A stretch of 64,000 nt of DNA. Origin: Alentia gelatinosa. Its lineage: Eukaryota; Annelida; Polychaeta; Phyllodocida; Polynoidae. The notes beneath the pieces are model-generated. The model made no database searches. It saw only the letters and a program-made list of their open reading frames with translations, and was not told the origin of the DNA. Below, in pieces: positions 53,633 to 63,328 of the stretch. Each line of letters starts with the position of its first letter. Within the stretch, counting starts at the first letter, position 1. Where the stretch lies: positions 11,927,298-11,991,297 of the forward strand of contig OX465583.1 in NCBI GenBank assembly GCA_950022655.1. Reading direction: 5' to 3'. The translations under genes and the position numbers were made by a program.

Positions 53633-54254
53633 AGCGGGCTTCCACCAACCACGACAAGGCTACGACAATGGCTTCCCGACAAGGTCAACGACAGGCCTAC
53701 GATTGGAAGCCTTGTCGTAGCCTTGTCGTGGTTGGTGGACCCTAGTTCCCGACAAGAGTCTACGACAAGGCCAAGACCGGCTGCGACTGGAAGCTTGTCG
53801 GGGGCCTGTCGGGGGCCTTCCGACAAGGTTACAAGAATATCGAACATGTTCGATTTTTGCCACGACTGGACCCTTGTCGTGGAGTGCCGTGGTTTCTTCG
53901 ATATCACTGTCGTAGTGTGTCGGTACCATGGACGCCTTTTTTACGGGAACCAGCAACGTCTACGACACGGCCCGACAATGCTGTCGTAAAGCCCCCCTTC
54001 TCACGACAAGGCTGCGACAAGGCTCCGATAGGAAGTTTCTTGTCGGCTCTTGTCGTAGCCTTGTCGGAAGGCCCCCGACAGGCCCCCGACAAGCTTCCAG
54101 TCGCAGCCTGTCGTGGCCTTGTCGTAGACTCTTGTCGGGAACTCGGGTCCACCAACCACGACAAGGCTATGACAAGGCTTCCAATCGTAGGCCTGTCGTG
54201 GACCTTGTTGGGAAGCCATTGTCGAAGCCTTGTCGTGGTTGGTGGACGCCCGCC
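53633..54254. mobile_element. Fold-back MITE, CCACCAACCACGACA family, copy 3 (full palindrome)
   Basis: The longest copy. The left half (53633-53850) and right half (about 54040-54254) are inverted versions of each other, each with its own ~105-bp hairpin. The ends are GCGGGCTTCCACCAACCAC and GTGGTTGGTGGACGCCCGCC, followed by TTA. The long frames on both strands are products of this symmetry. Confidence 0.85.
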
Positions 54255-54761
54255 TTAACAGTACACTGGCCTTGACAGTACGCTTCGTAATTCATACCGC
54301 ATCCAGTACGTACAGCATAGCGCAGGCTCGCACGCTGCTTAACGTACGTGTGTGTGCGTATGGCTGTGAGGGACGGGCTGCCTCCAGCTGTTTAAATACG
54401 CAGTGCGGCTCAGATAGGCCGTGTGTACTCCCTCACTGGAGCAGTGTGATTAGTGTCTCTGCCCTGCCTCCTGTAAGCACGTTCTGTTGAGAGGTGTTAC
54501 AGTCCCCTTATATAATCTACACATGCTCTCAACAAGCTGGTATCAACTATGGGTGATTTGTGAGAGGAAAGATGTAGTGGTGAATGGCCCGGCAAATAAC
54601 GGAATTCATATTCACAGCGCGAATATCCCAGGTGCCTTACTAATAATATAGAAAGACATGGTTAGTGTGTATGAATGGAATCTGTTCAGAGATATTTTGG
54701 TCAGAAATACTACTGGGACGTATACATGAGATATTCGTGCACCGGTATATAATAATAGCAC
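54255..54761. other. Spacer with a half palindrome
   Basis: 54650-54705 repeats one arm of the 7426-7585 palindrome (GGTTAGTGTGTATGAATGGA, AGAGATATTTTGGTCAGAAA). Nothing else recognised. Confidence 0.5.
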
Positions 54762-55133
54762 TTATCCTACCCCTAATAAAAAAACCGCCATAGACTTAAC
54801 ATAGGGAAATTTTATGTGGCAGGCCGTGACATAAAGTGTTTTTTATGCCGCTAGAGTAATAGCAATATTGACCAATCAGAGAGCAGGATGTCAGCTACTA
54901 TGAAAAAAAGTTCTATTGGTCATTGACTCAATATTTATCTTTTAGTAATACAAAAGCATAGACTAGGTAGGATAAATACGAAACCGAACTAGAGTTAGAC
55001 TTGTCAATGTCTATGCCACTCTGGTCAGGTCTGCTCCTCACTATACTCGGCTAACGCCTCGTGTAGTAATATGCGACCTTCCCGTCGTGGAATTAACATT
55101 GTCAAGTCTAACTCTCGTTCGGTTTCTACTAAT
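54762..55133 (+). mobile_element. Fold-back element, family C, copy 3
   Basis: TTATCCTACCCCTAATAAAA, CCATAGACTTAACATAGGG, then CTAGGTAGGATAAATACGA. The apex ACTCGGCTAACGCCTCGT (55045-55062) is followed by GTAGTAATATGCG. It ends GTTCGGTTTCTACTAA. The unique segment differs from copies 1 and 2 while the palindrome is shared, so the modules have recombined. Confidence 0.85.
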
Positions 55134-55878
55134 TATGTATCACAGTTTATGGATTGATTTAAGTTTTGCTCAGATATTCTGGAATTATTTTAAAATACGC
55201 AGATAGATTGGCTTTTCATGGTGATTAAATGTAGAATCTGTCCAGCTAATAATCCAGTTCTCCATATCAAAACCCTTTTCTGAACAATTAAGTTTAGTTT
55301 ATCAAGTCAGAATGCGTCAATACATTTTACACTATACCTGCTCTATAGATGCGATTGCACATGATATAAGTAAAACAAGACACAGTTAGATCAGGATATA
55401 ATGGTCATGTCAAATGTATACATGTATCTGCCATGGCCAACATGGTTTCATTCATGAATCTTAAAGCTGGAATAGTTTAGAAATAGTTACCTAATCAGGT
55501 TTTCTATTGATTTCCCTGTTGTAATCGAACATGAAATAAGGCACCTGGCTATATGATATAATAGGTGATAATAGAGTGTATCTATATAAAAATTCCCCCT
55601 CCTTTCAAAATTAAGTGTACCCAGTAATCATCTTGGTGCATGAGAGTTTAAAGGCGTTGGTGCTTTGATATGGAGATGAATGGTTGACACCCACAGACAC
55701 AACGCTTTCACAACCTGTATGTAAATTGGAAATCATGGCTCTTTCAGCATGGGAATGTTCCCTGCAGAGTACAGCATACAAGCTACATGAAGGTGTCAGG
55801 CTGGCAATACAGAGTCTGACAATTCAATGATGGATTGACGTTAGAGTGAAGAGCGGGAATGTAACAGTGTTTTCGTAA
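55134..55878. other. AT-rich sequence, no feature
   Basis: No supported gene or repeat. Confidence 0.4.
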
Positions 55879-56160
55879 GGCCCGGCGTCCACCTACTACG
55901 ATATGGCACCGATATGGTCTACGATGTACCTCCCGATAAAAAATCAAAATCGCGTCGGAAGGTTACCTGATATCGGGGCAGTTGACCACGTTTCTGCGAT
56001 TAGACACCGATAAAAACCCCATACAACGCATGGTGGATTGGCTGGTCTAGACATATGTCTACGATTTTGCACCTTCCCGATATGGCACTGATTTTGACAT
56101 TTTGTATCGGTGCCATTTCGGGAGGTCTACGATTCTATCGCAGTAGGTGGACGCCGGGCC
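55879..56160. mobile_element. Harbinger-like MITE, CCACCTACTACGATA family, copy 4
   Basis: The ends are GGCCCGGCGTCCACC and GGTGGACGCCGGGCC. TAA lies on both flanks (55876-55878 and 56161-56163). Opposite orientation to copy 5. Confidence 0.87.
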
Positions 56161-56165
56161 TAACA

Positions 56166-56420
56166 GATATTCTCTTACCTCTCATATAAATCTACATAGA
56201 TTTAACATGGTGTGACTGTTTGATATATGCGATTAAAAACATGTGATGAGGTAGGATAAAATATGAACGTCACTCAATATCATATAATTGCTTACATAGC
56301 ATTCATTGTCTTCTGCTAAAGATATCATTCAACTCCGCTTCATGATATCATTCCGCGAAGACAACTCACGCCATGTAAACGGTCATATGAAATTTCGTGA
56401 CGTTTCTTGATACTCCCATA
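56166..56420 (+). mobile_element. Fold-back element, family G
   Basis: The T-end is degenerate (TCTTACCTCTCATATAAATC, ACATAGATTTAACATGG), then GAGGTAGGATAAAATATGA. The arms are ACATAGCATTCATTGTCTTC and a partial inverse, with ACTCCGCTTCATGATATC near the apex (56334-56351). It ends CGTGACGTTTCTTGATA. It lies between two inverted Harbinger-like copies. Confidence 0.65.
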
Positions 56421-56463
56421 TAATAAGGAGATGGATTTCAGTTAAAAGGAGTCTCCTTTGTTA

Positions 56464-56746
56464 GGCCCGGCGTCCACCTACTACGATAGAATCGTAGACC
56501 TCCCGATATGGCACCGATACAAAATGTCAAAATCGGTGCCATATCGGGAAGGTGCAAAATCGTAGACATATGTCTAGACAAGCCAATCCACCATGCGTTG
56601 TATGGGGATTTTATCGGTATCTAATCGCAGAAACGTGGTCAACTGCCCCGATATCAGGTAACCTTCGGACGGAATTTTAATTTTTTTATCGGGAGGTGCA
56701 TCGTAGACCATATCGGTGCCATATCGTAGTAGGTGGACGCCGGGCC
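56464..56746. mobile_element. Harbinger-like MITE, CCACCTACTACGATA family, copy 5
   Basis: The ends are GGCCCGGCGTCCACC and GGTGGACGCCGGGCC. The left flank is TTA and the right flank TAA; both fit TWA but are not identical. Confidence 0.85.
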
Positions 56747-56934
56747 TAATACAGCTTACGACTGATATTGTGTACGTGTCCCACATGATTACATACGACA
56801 GATTAAAAGCAGATTTACCAAGGGAAAAAAGACTGATAGCTGGTTTGCCAAGACGAAGCCAGATGGGGAAGTACACTCATCATTTTATCTTCGATAGTTG
56901 TTTTTGTTCCTACGATAAGGAGTTATGTATTTAT

Positions 56935-57070
56935 ATAGAACGACCTGACCATGTTGTACATGCCACAAAACGAGATGGGGAATTGTTGCTTTTTAGGGAA
57001 CGAGGCCCTAGGCAGAGTTCCATAAATAACAGCAACTCCCATCGAGTTTTGTAGCATGTACAACCATGGC
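56935..57070. repeat. TATAGAACG-type hairpin, copy at 57 kb
   Basis: ATAGAACGACCTGACCATG begins the arm, TGTACATGCCACAAAACGAG pairs with CGAGTTTTGTAGCATGTACA, and the apex is ACGAGGCCCTAGGCAGAGTT (56999-57018). Same family as 37661-38260. Confidence 0.75.
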
Positions 57071-57180
57071 GGGTCGTTATGTATTTTTTATATTCCCACA
57101 ATTAATGAAATCTTACTATATATAGGATAGAAGACATGTCAAGGTAAAAGCCCACACGTGTTCAGTAAAAGCTCAACGTG

Positions 57181-57380
57181 TTCAGTATAACAGTGTACTG
57201 CACAGGGTTCACTGCTGATGTTTCAACGTGTTCAGTATAACAGTGTTCTGCACAGGATTCACTGCTGATGTTTCAACGTGTTCAGTATAACAGTGTTCTG
57301 CACAGGATTCACTGCTAATGTTTCAACGTGTTCAGTATAATAGTGTACTGCACAGGGTTCAGTACACAATATATACTGCA
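57181..57380. repeat. Tandem array, 50-bp unit, 4 copies
   Basis: TTCAGTATAA recurs at 57181, 57231, 57281 and 57331, with CTGCACAGGGTTCACTGC and GATGTTTCAACGTG in each unit. A single inverse copy is at 37760-37825. Confidence 0.9.
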
Positions 57381-57781
57381 TTGGGAGCAGCAGTAACGAA
57401 ATTATCACTGCATGGGTATGTAATGAATACATCAAAATTGTGAGCATATCGCACACATTGTATGCACGCCTTGAAGAGCGCCTCACGAGCAACTCACGTG
57501 AGTGCTGCACGAGCACTCAGACCTGAAGTGTCTCCGCAGTGTCTGCATGGAGCAGCTCGCAGTTCACACTGAGCCGCTCGCCTTCTAAGAAATACGCCGT
57601 TACGTTGCCACGACAACGAGACCCGGACACAGAGACAATCGGAGCAGGCTCATATCGATGACTGTATCTGGTGATACCTACAGCATCGGACACCCACCCC
57701 TCGACGCCGGCATAGCGATAGAGCCGTCGTCATTTACACTCTAATCACCACCCACCATGCCGCCACCCCCTCCCCAGCTCC
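57381..57781. other. CpG-rich unique segment
   Basis: 57460-57780 is richer in CG than its surroundings and ends CACCATGCCGCCACCCCCTC just before a MITE. It could be a promoter or first exon cut by the insertion. No domain is visible. Confidence 0.3.
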
Positions 57782-58092
57782 GGTGCACCCCTCTCATAAG
57801 ATCTCACACTCTCTAAGTTGTATTCTCTACAAGGTTCCCGCTGTGCTCTATGGGAGGAGAATTCTTAACAAACTAGGCTTAGAGCCTTGAGAATCCACTG
57901 GCACACAGTATTCCCGCTAGGTGGCATCATTGAGATTATAGGAATCTTTGGTTGCATTGATGTACGTCTTTAGCACGGGAGGCAGGCAAGTGGGTTCTCA
58001 AGGCTCTAGGCCTAGTTCGTTAAGAATTCTGTAGTGCGTAGTGCGAGTACAGAATACAACTTAGAGAGTGTGAGATCTTATGAGAGGGGTGC
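57782..58092. mobile_element. GGTGCACCCCTCTCATAAG MITE, copy 2
   Basis: GGTGCACCCCTCTCATAAGA and TCTTATGAGAGGGGTGCC, with CTCTCTAAGTTGTATTCT and AGAATACAACTTAGAGAG inside. The inner arms (GAATTCTTAACAAACTAGGC / GCCTAGTTCGTTAAGAATTC) make it almost fully palindromic. Confidence 0.88.
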
Positions 58093-59217
58093 CTCCTCGG
58101 CTCCAGCCGCACTCTGGAACGTGTGGGAGTGGGCGGGGAGATGGGTGTGTAGGGCACATAGCCGTTGTGCTATGGAGGTGGTCATTTTACCCCCCGACGC
58201 CAAACAAAACACCAGGTGGCAGGTCCAGTTCAGGACTCGTCTCATTGTTATCTATAGACTGAGACAGCAGATAGTTTCCGCCCAACCACAGTGGCGCTAT
58301 CTTACAGTTTCCTGGTCGATGATGGCGGAATTATCAATTACTCTGTACCCTTACAATTCCCTGGTGGATGATGAGAGAACTAGCAAATACTCTGTTCCCT
58401 TTAGGGTATAGAGTGTTTGATAGTTCTGCCATTATTTGCCAGGATATTATAGGATTGCTCCACAGTAGTCAGGGGACAACCACTATTATCAATTGTTATG
58501 ATCCATAAATAATCATGAGACAAGGCTTATAACCCACTATGGCAAGATAGATATATATTATATATTTTATGAAATTCATTCATAACTGGTCTCACCAGCT
58601 GGTGTTTTGTTTGGCGTTTTGGGGCAAGATGGCTGCCTCCATAAAACAATGGCTATGTCCCCTGTACACTGGAGGCTGGGCGGGGTGTGTGTGTGTGGGG
58701 GGGGGGGGGGGTGTTTTGTACGGTGCAGGTGTCTTAGTCTTTTCTTCAAAGAAAACCACCATCAAAGGGGACGTGCCTGCAGCTCGCGGCTTGCCATCAA
58801 TGCCGGCGCATTAGGGAGAGAGTAAAGGTGCATCTCTCCAGGTGGGCAGTTCACACATTGCACAAGCCTACCCCTGCCAGTGTCTTATAAAGGCCTGAAC
58901 ACACTGTGCGATTCTTGGTCATTCCCATGCGATAAATGTCCCCTTCATCCATGCGGGTTCTAGCTTGTGATAAATGGCCTTGAGATTCTGTTACCACCAC
59001 TCCCAGCGGAGGGTACACATTTTTACCTCAGAAGGGCCCGGACTCGCATGCGATAAGATTCAAACATTGTTTGTGTTTTTTCCTGCGATTCTGTTCCTGG
59101 ACCCCTGTGCCCCACGTGGAGAGGGTCGTCGGCCGCCTGTCTACAAAACGACGGGTAGCACTGGCCAAAATGGGCTACCATTCGCCTCAAGGGTACTTGA
59201 GCCCCAGGGTCAGTGTT
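58093..59217. other. No supported gene
   Basis: A G-run at 58698-58711 and repeats of GATGATGGCGGAATTATCAA / CTAGCAAATACTCTGT text (58315-58400), related to 61091-61140. Frames show no domain. Confidence 0.4.
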
Positions 59218-60065
59218 CACTGTGACTATGTCTGAGACTATGTACCAGGTGTGTCCTTCCATATGAATCAAATTCGCCATTTTTCCTTGAGACTGGTAAA
59301 AGCATTTGACCATGAGAATTGTATACCAAAGGAGAATTTCCTGAGACTAGGGGAAAGGTTGAAGTACACCCGTCTCAGGTACATTGTTCCCTACGTGTGA
59401 ATCCCACTAAAGGAGAATTGTCTGAGACTAGGAAAAGGGTGTAAAGTACAGCAGTCTCAGGTACATTAGTCTATGTGCGTGATTCCAACAAAGTAGAATT
59501 ACCTGAGACAAGGGGAAAGGCGTGAAGTACATATGTCTCAGGTAAATTAGTCTCTACTTGTAAACCCCACTAAAGGAGAATTGTCTTAGACTTGGGAAAA
59601 GTTGTGAAATACACCCGTCTCAGGTACAATGTTCCCTACGTGTGAATCCCACTAAAGTAGAATTACCTGAGACAAGGGGAAAGGCGTGAAGTACATCTGT
59701 CTCAGGTACATTAGTCTCTACATGTGAATCCCACGAAAGGAGAATTGTCTTAGACTAGGAGAAACGTGTGAAGTACACCCGTCTCAGATACATCAGTCTC
59801 TAGGTGTGAATCCCACTAAAGGAGAATTGTCTGAGACAAGGGGAAAGGCGTTAAGTACATATGTGTCAGGTAAATTAGTCTCTATTTGTGAACCCCACTA
59901 AAGAAGAATTGTCTTAGACTAGGAGAGACGTGTGAAGTACTCCCGTCTCAGATACATTAGTCTCTATATGTGAATCCCACTAAAGGAGAATTGTCTTAGA
60001 CTAGGAGAACGTGTAAAGGACACACGTCTCAGATACATTAGTCTCTAGGTGTGAACCTCACTCTA
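59218..60065. repeat. Tandem array, ~82-bp unit, about 9 copies
   Basis: Units hold GTCTCAGGTACATTAGTCTC, GTGAATCCCACTAAAGGAGA and TTGTCTGAGACTAGG. GTGAATCCCACT and the CTGAGAC...GTACTTCAC text link it to the GTGGGATTCAC element family (compare 33530-33600). Confidence 0.85.
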
Positions 60066-60532
60066 GATTACCGCTGGCGACACGCCTCTCACAGGTGTGA
60101 GTGTGTGCCGTGTCACATATCAACCCACCTGTGTATGGACAAAAAAACCACAGAGCTATAGAAAGAACAGACTGCCACAGCAATCGACCACACTTTGATG
60201 AATCTTTAAACGACCGAAAGCCAAAATAAATAGAATGTTTTAGGCCAAACGCCTGATGGAGAGGTTTCCGCTCGGGTGTAATGATTATGGTCCTAAGGAG
60301 AACAGGGGGTGATCAATCAGAGAAATAGACTGCTTCCATGTGGGTGCTATCATTTAAATCTGCTCAGTGGACACGGGATACTTGAGACATGTGTCACTGA
60401 GAAATGGATGGCTCCGAGTTCCCCTCAGCCCCAAGGGTCGTCAATATTGACACTGTTTGTCTACTTAGCACTGCAGTGAAAACACAATCTCGACGCTTGA
60501 TTTAGATATGATGCTGATATAGGTTTCATTGC

Positions 60533-60849
60533 TTTATCCTACCCCTAATAAAAAAACTCCATATGCTTAACATTGAGTGACTGTATTCGGTCTGGAGTTC
60601 AGAAAAATGAAAAATATCGCTCTAGTGGGATACACTTGACAAATGACGTCATATGTTAATATAAAAGTAATTTAGACGGGCGGGGTAGGATAAATTCTAA
60701 ACCAAACTCGAGTTAGTCGTGTTATTGTTCATCACACTCCGGCAAGAGCGTGTATTACTGCTCTCGGCTTCACCTCGTGCAGTAATACGCGATCGTGCCG
60801 TCGTGTGATAAACAACAACATGACTAACTCTTGTTTGGTTTCTCCATAT
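60533..60849 (+). mobile_element. Fold-back element, family D, copy 2
   Basis: TTTATCCTACCCCTAATAAA, CCATATGCTTAACATTGAG, then GGGGTAGGATAAATTCTAAA. The palindrome apex CTCTCGGCTTCACCTCGTGC (60761-60780) is flanked by GTATTACTGC and GCAGTAATACGCG. It ends GTTTGGTTTCTCCATAT. It abuts a family A copy. Confidence 0.87.
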
Positions 60850-61084
60850 TATCTCAACCTTGATATTTTTTTCTCCATAGACTTAACATTGGGAACTTGT
60901 ATCCAACGCCTCATGGAGTATTTAGCCAAAAATATCAAATGGGGGATTATGTCACAAATGTCAGCCCATTAGTGAATGTAAAGGGTGAGATAAATTCAGA
61001 AACCCATTCAGGTTTGGGGGGTCAGAGCTCGATCGCATCTCGTTTGAATCGCTACGTAATTCACGCGGCTTCGCCCTCTGAAGT
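60848..61084 (+). mobile_element. Fold-back element, family A, copy 7 (truncated at the apex)
   Basis: ATTATCTCAACCTTGATATT and CCATAGACTTAACATTGGG, then AGGGTGAGATAAATTC. The left arm is complete to ACGCGGCTTCGCCCTCTGAA, where the element breaks off and the distal arm is missing. The break falls in the hairpin apex. Confidence 0.85.
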
Positions 61085-61536
61085 ACTTTGTATCCTGGAT
61101 GATGATGGCAGAACTAGCAATCACTCTGTGCCCTATAGATTCTAACCTCAGCCCTTAAAGTGGTGAGTTTCTGTGGTGTGGTACCATTTCAATGATTTAT
61201 GATGATAGATGTTTAAATTTGCAGCTGGTGAATCGGTATTAACAATTTAGAAAACTTAATCATGAATGGTTTTAACATTTAACTAATCATTCCTTCTCCT
61301 AAAAGATTGGGGGTCGCCTTAATATTGTTTCATAATTGCTTGGGGTTTTTAAACAAGTCCTGGCGTTAGGTTTTGGACTCTCAGTAATCAGATAATCATG
61401 GAGCAATAATTCGCTTCATAGAAACCTTCTGCTATACACATGGACAAAATAAAACTAACGATCTGGCCATCCTAGACGAATACTCGATCAGCAATCTCTC
61501 GGAAGATTCACCCGGGGTGATTCCACCGGGAAGAAT

Positions 61537-62131
61537 ACAGAGGAAACCAACAAGTTTTGGTCAAATTCGTCCATGAGTTTGATGCGGAGTGAATATCACA
61601 TTACATTCAAACGAGTTGAAGAACAACGACTTTGGCCAAAACGAGTTGCTTTCTGTACTGACCTCACCCCTGTACACACTAAAAGAATGGACGATGCACA
61701 GGATAAAGACCATGGAGAACGGACTGCAATACTTGTAGGGGCATCGAGAACTTTTTTTTTTTTTATTGCTGACAGTTCTGCCACAAAGAGCAGTTCTTCC
61801 ACTGACAGTACAGAACGGTGTTACACAGAACGGGTTCCCAATATTAAACATACGGGACAAAAATACCAGGGACATGTTTCACTAGTTTCGTAACATGTCT
61901 AGATGGCGTCTGTGATACCATACAGACAGATTAGGGTTGACTAGTTTCGTGAAAACACAAGTAGCTGCCCTTAGGACAAGACAGACCCCAAACACGGTGT
62001 GTCCAGTTTCATAAGAATTAGGCATTCGACTTCGTTTTGTCAGTTCTTGCTTGCACTGTTGGTGCCGCTGTTCATGTCTGTCTAACACTTTTGTCACGAA
62101 ACTAGTGAAACAGGTCCCAGGGGTGAGATAA
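61537..62131 (-). mobile_element. Fold-back element, family E, copy 3, interrupted
   Basis: ACAGAGGAAACCAACAAG starts it. The arms are GTTTTGGTCAAATTCG and an inverse (CTTTGGCCAAAAC), with TGACCTCACCCC as the boundary. The T-end reads CCCAATATTAAACATACGGG and ATACCAG, is split by the insertion at 61870-62117, and resumes CAGGGGTGAGATAA (62118-62131). Confidence 0.8.
61870..62117. mobile_element. GGACATGTTTCACTAG element, copy 2, nested
   Basis: The ends are GGACATGTTTCACTAGTTTC and GAAACTAGTGAAACAGGTCC, with identical CAG flanks (61867-61869 and 62118-62120). Removing it restores ATACCAGGGGTGAGATAA, the normal terminus of the host element. That defines its boundaries exactly and shows it is younger. 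Confidence 0.9.
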
Positions 62132-62756
62132 TCGCCCTAAAGTCTGATGCCCATTTACCGATTATGGATTGAACGATTAGTTCGCAAATCGTATAGCAGT
62201 CGCTGAAATTGTCGCAGGCGAATTACGTAACCTTTCGCTCGACCGGTGGACATCGAGAAAAGGTGGGTGGTGGGTATTAGTCCCTAGCAAATCAGTCTAC
62301 TAATCGGTGGAACACCCTTGCCTACCTGTCCTACATCTACCGACTACGGCCGACTCCGTTAGGATGCCTCGCCTGAGTCAAATTACCGTTCGTTTGTCGC
62401 CGACAAAGGTACATGAATATTCCGAAATCGGTAGCTGGGCATTGGGCTTTATAAAACTTCTACTCCCTATACTGCCGGTCTAAGCCCCGCGCCCCATGAA
62501 CTTTACCCCCACAGCGTCCTATCCGTCTACACCCTCATCACCAGGCCCGCAGTCCTCCATGCTTTCAGCTTGGTGTGGCACATTCGCATTTGTCACTGTG
62601 ACTGGCCACAGGGCTTTGAAGCCTGGCGCCCGGCCTCTGATGGGGATCCAGATCGGCAGCGCCAAAGCTCCTTTCCCCACAAGATCCACCGCTGATCAAG
62701 CCTGGTAGGTTCCACTAGGGATCCAGGTGTCGGCAGCCAGGCGCTATATATGTAGC
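62132..62756. other. No supported gene
   Basis: A 70-codon frame at 62496-62708 follows CCCCCACAG and precedes CTGGTAGGT, so a spliced exon is conceivable, but there is no domain. Confidence 0.3.
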
Positions 62757-62788
62757 ACCCCCCCCCCCCCCCACACACACACACACAC
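62757..62788. repeat. Poly-C and (CA)n tract
   Basis: About 15 C followed by CACACA units. Confidence 0.9.
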
Positions 62789-62927
62789 TCCGACCGCGCA
62801 TACGGTCTGCTCCAACCCATCACCCCCCCTCCTCTCATCACTCAGCCCTGAGCTGGAGACCATGCTCCAATCTCTCAATGTCTCCCGATCGTATAACTAC
62901 CATCATAATGATTTTAGTCGTATTGAT

Positions 62928-62935
62928 TATATATA

Positions 62936-62990
<55 letters not shown>

Positions 62991-63045
62991 ATATATATAT
63001 ATAGAGAGATATATATATATATAGATATAGATATATAAAATTCAC
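62928..63045. repeat. (TA)n microsatellite
   Basis: TA runs with ATAGAGAGATATA and ATAGATATAGATATA variants. Confidence 0.95.
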
Positions 63046-63078
63046 TGAAATTTTTATATAATTTATATACATTAATTA

Positions 63079-63328
63079 CATTATATTGATTATATATATA
63101 ATTCGCTGTTATCTACATAGATAATATTATATGTATACATATTGCATTTTTCAGTTAGTAAAGTGGAACGTGCTTTTACCCTCGTTGTCTTTTCGGCAAG
63201 AAAATTATATTGATTATATTATATATAATTCGCTGTTATCTACATAGATAATATTATATGTATACAAATTGCATTTTTCAGTTTGTAAAATGGAACGTGC
63301 TTTTACCCCCGTTTTTTTATCGGCAAGA
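63079..63328 (+). repeat. Tandem duplication of ~127 bp
   Basis: ATTGATTATATATATAATTC, CTACATAGATAATATTATAT and GGAACGTGCTTTTACC occur twice (63079-63205 and 63206-63328), the second ending before ATCGGCAAGAG. Confidence 0.85.

Noticed and set aside
62496..62708. Possible spliced exon
   Set aside because: Splice-like flanks exist, but the encoded 70 residues match nothing I recognise and composition is ordinary. Too weak to annotate as a gene.
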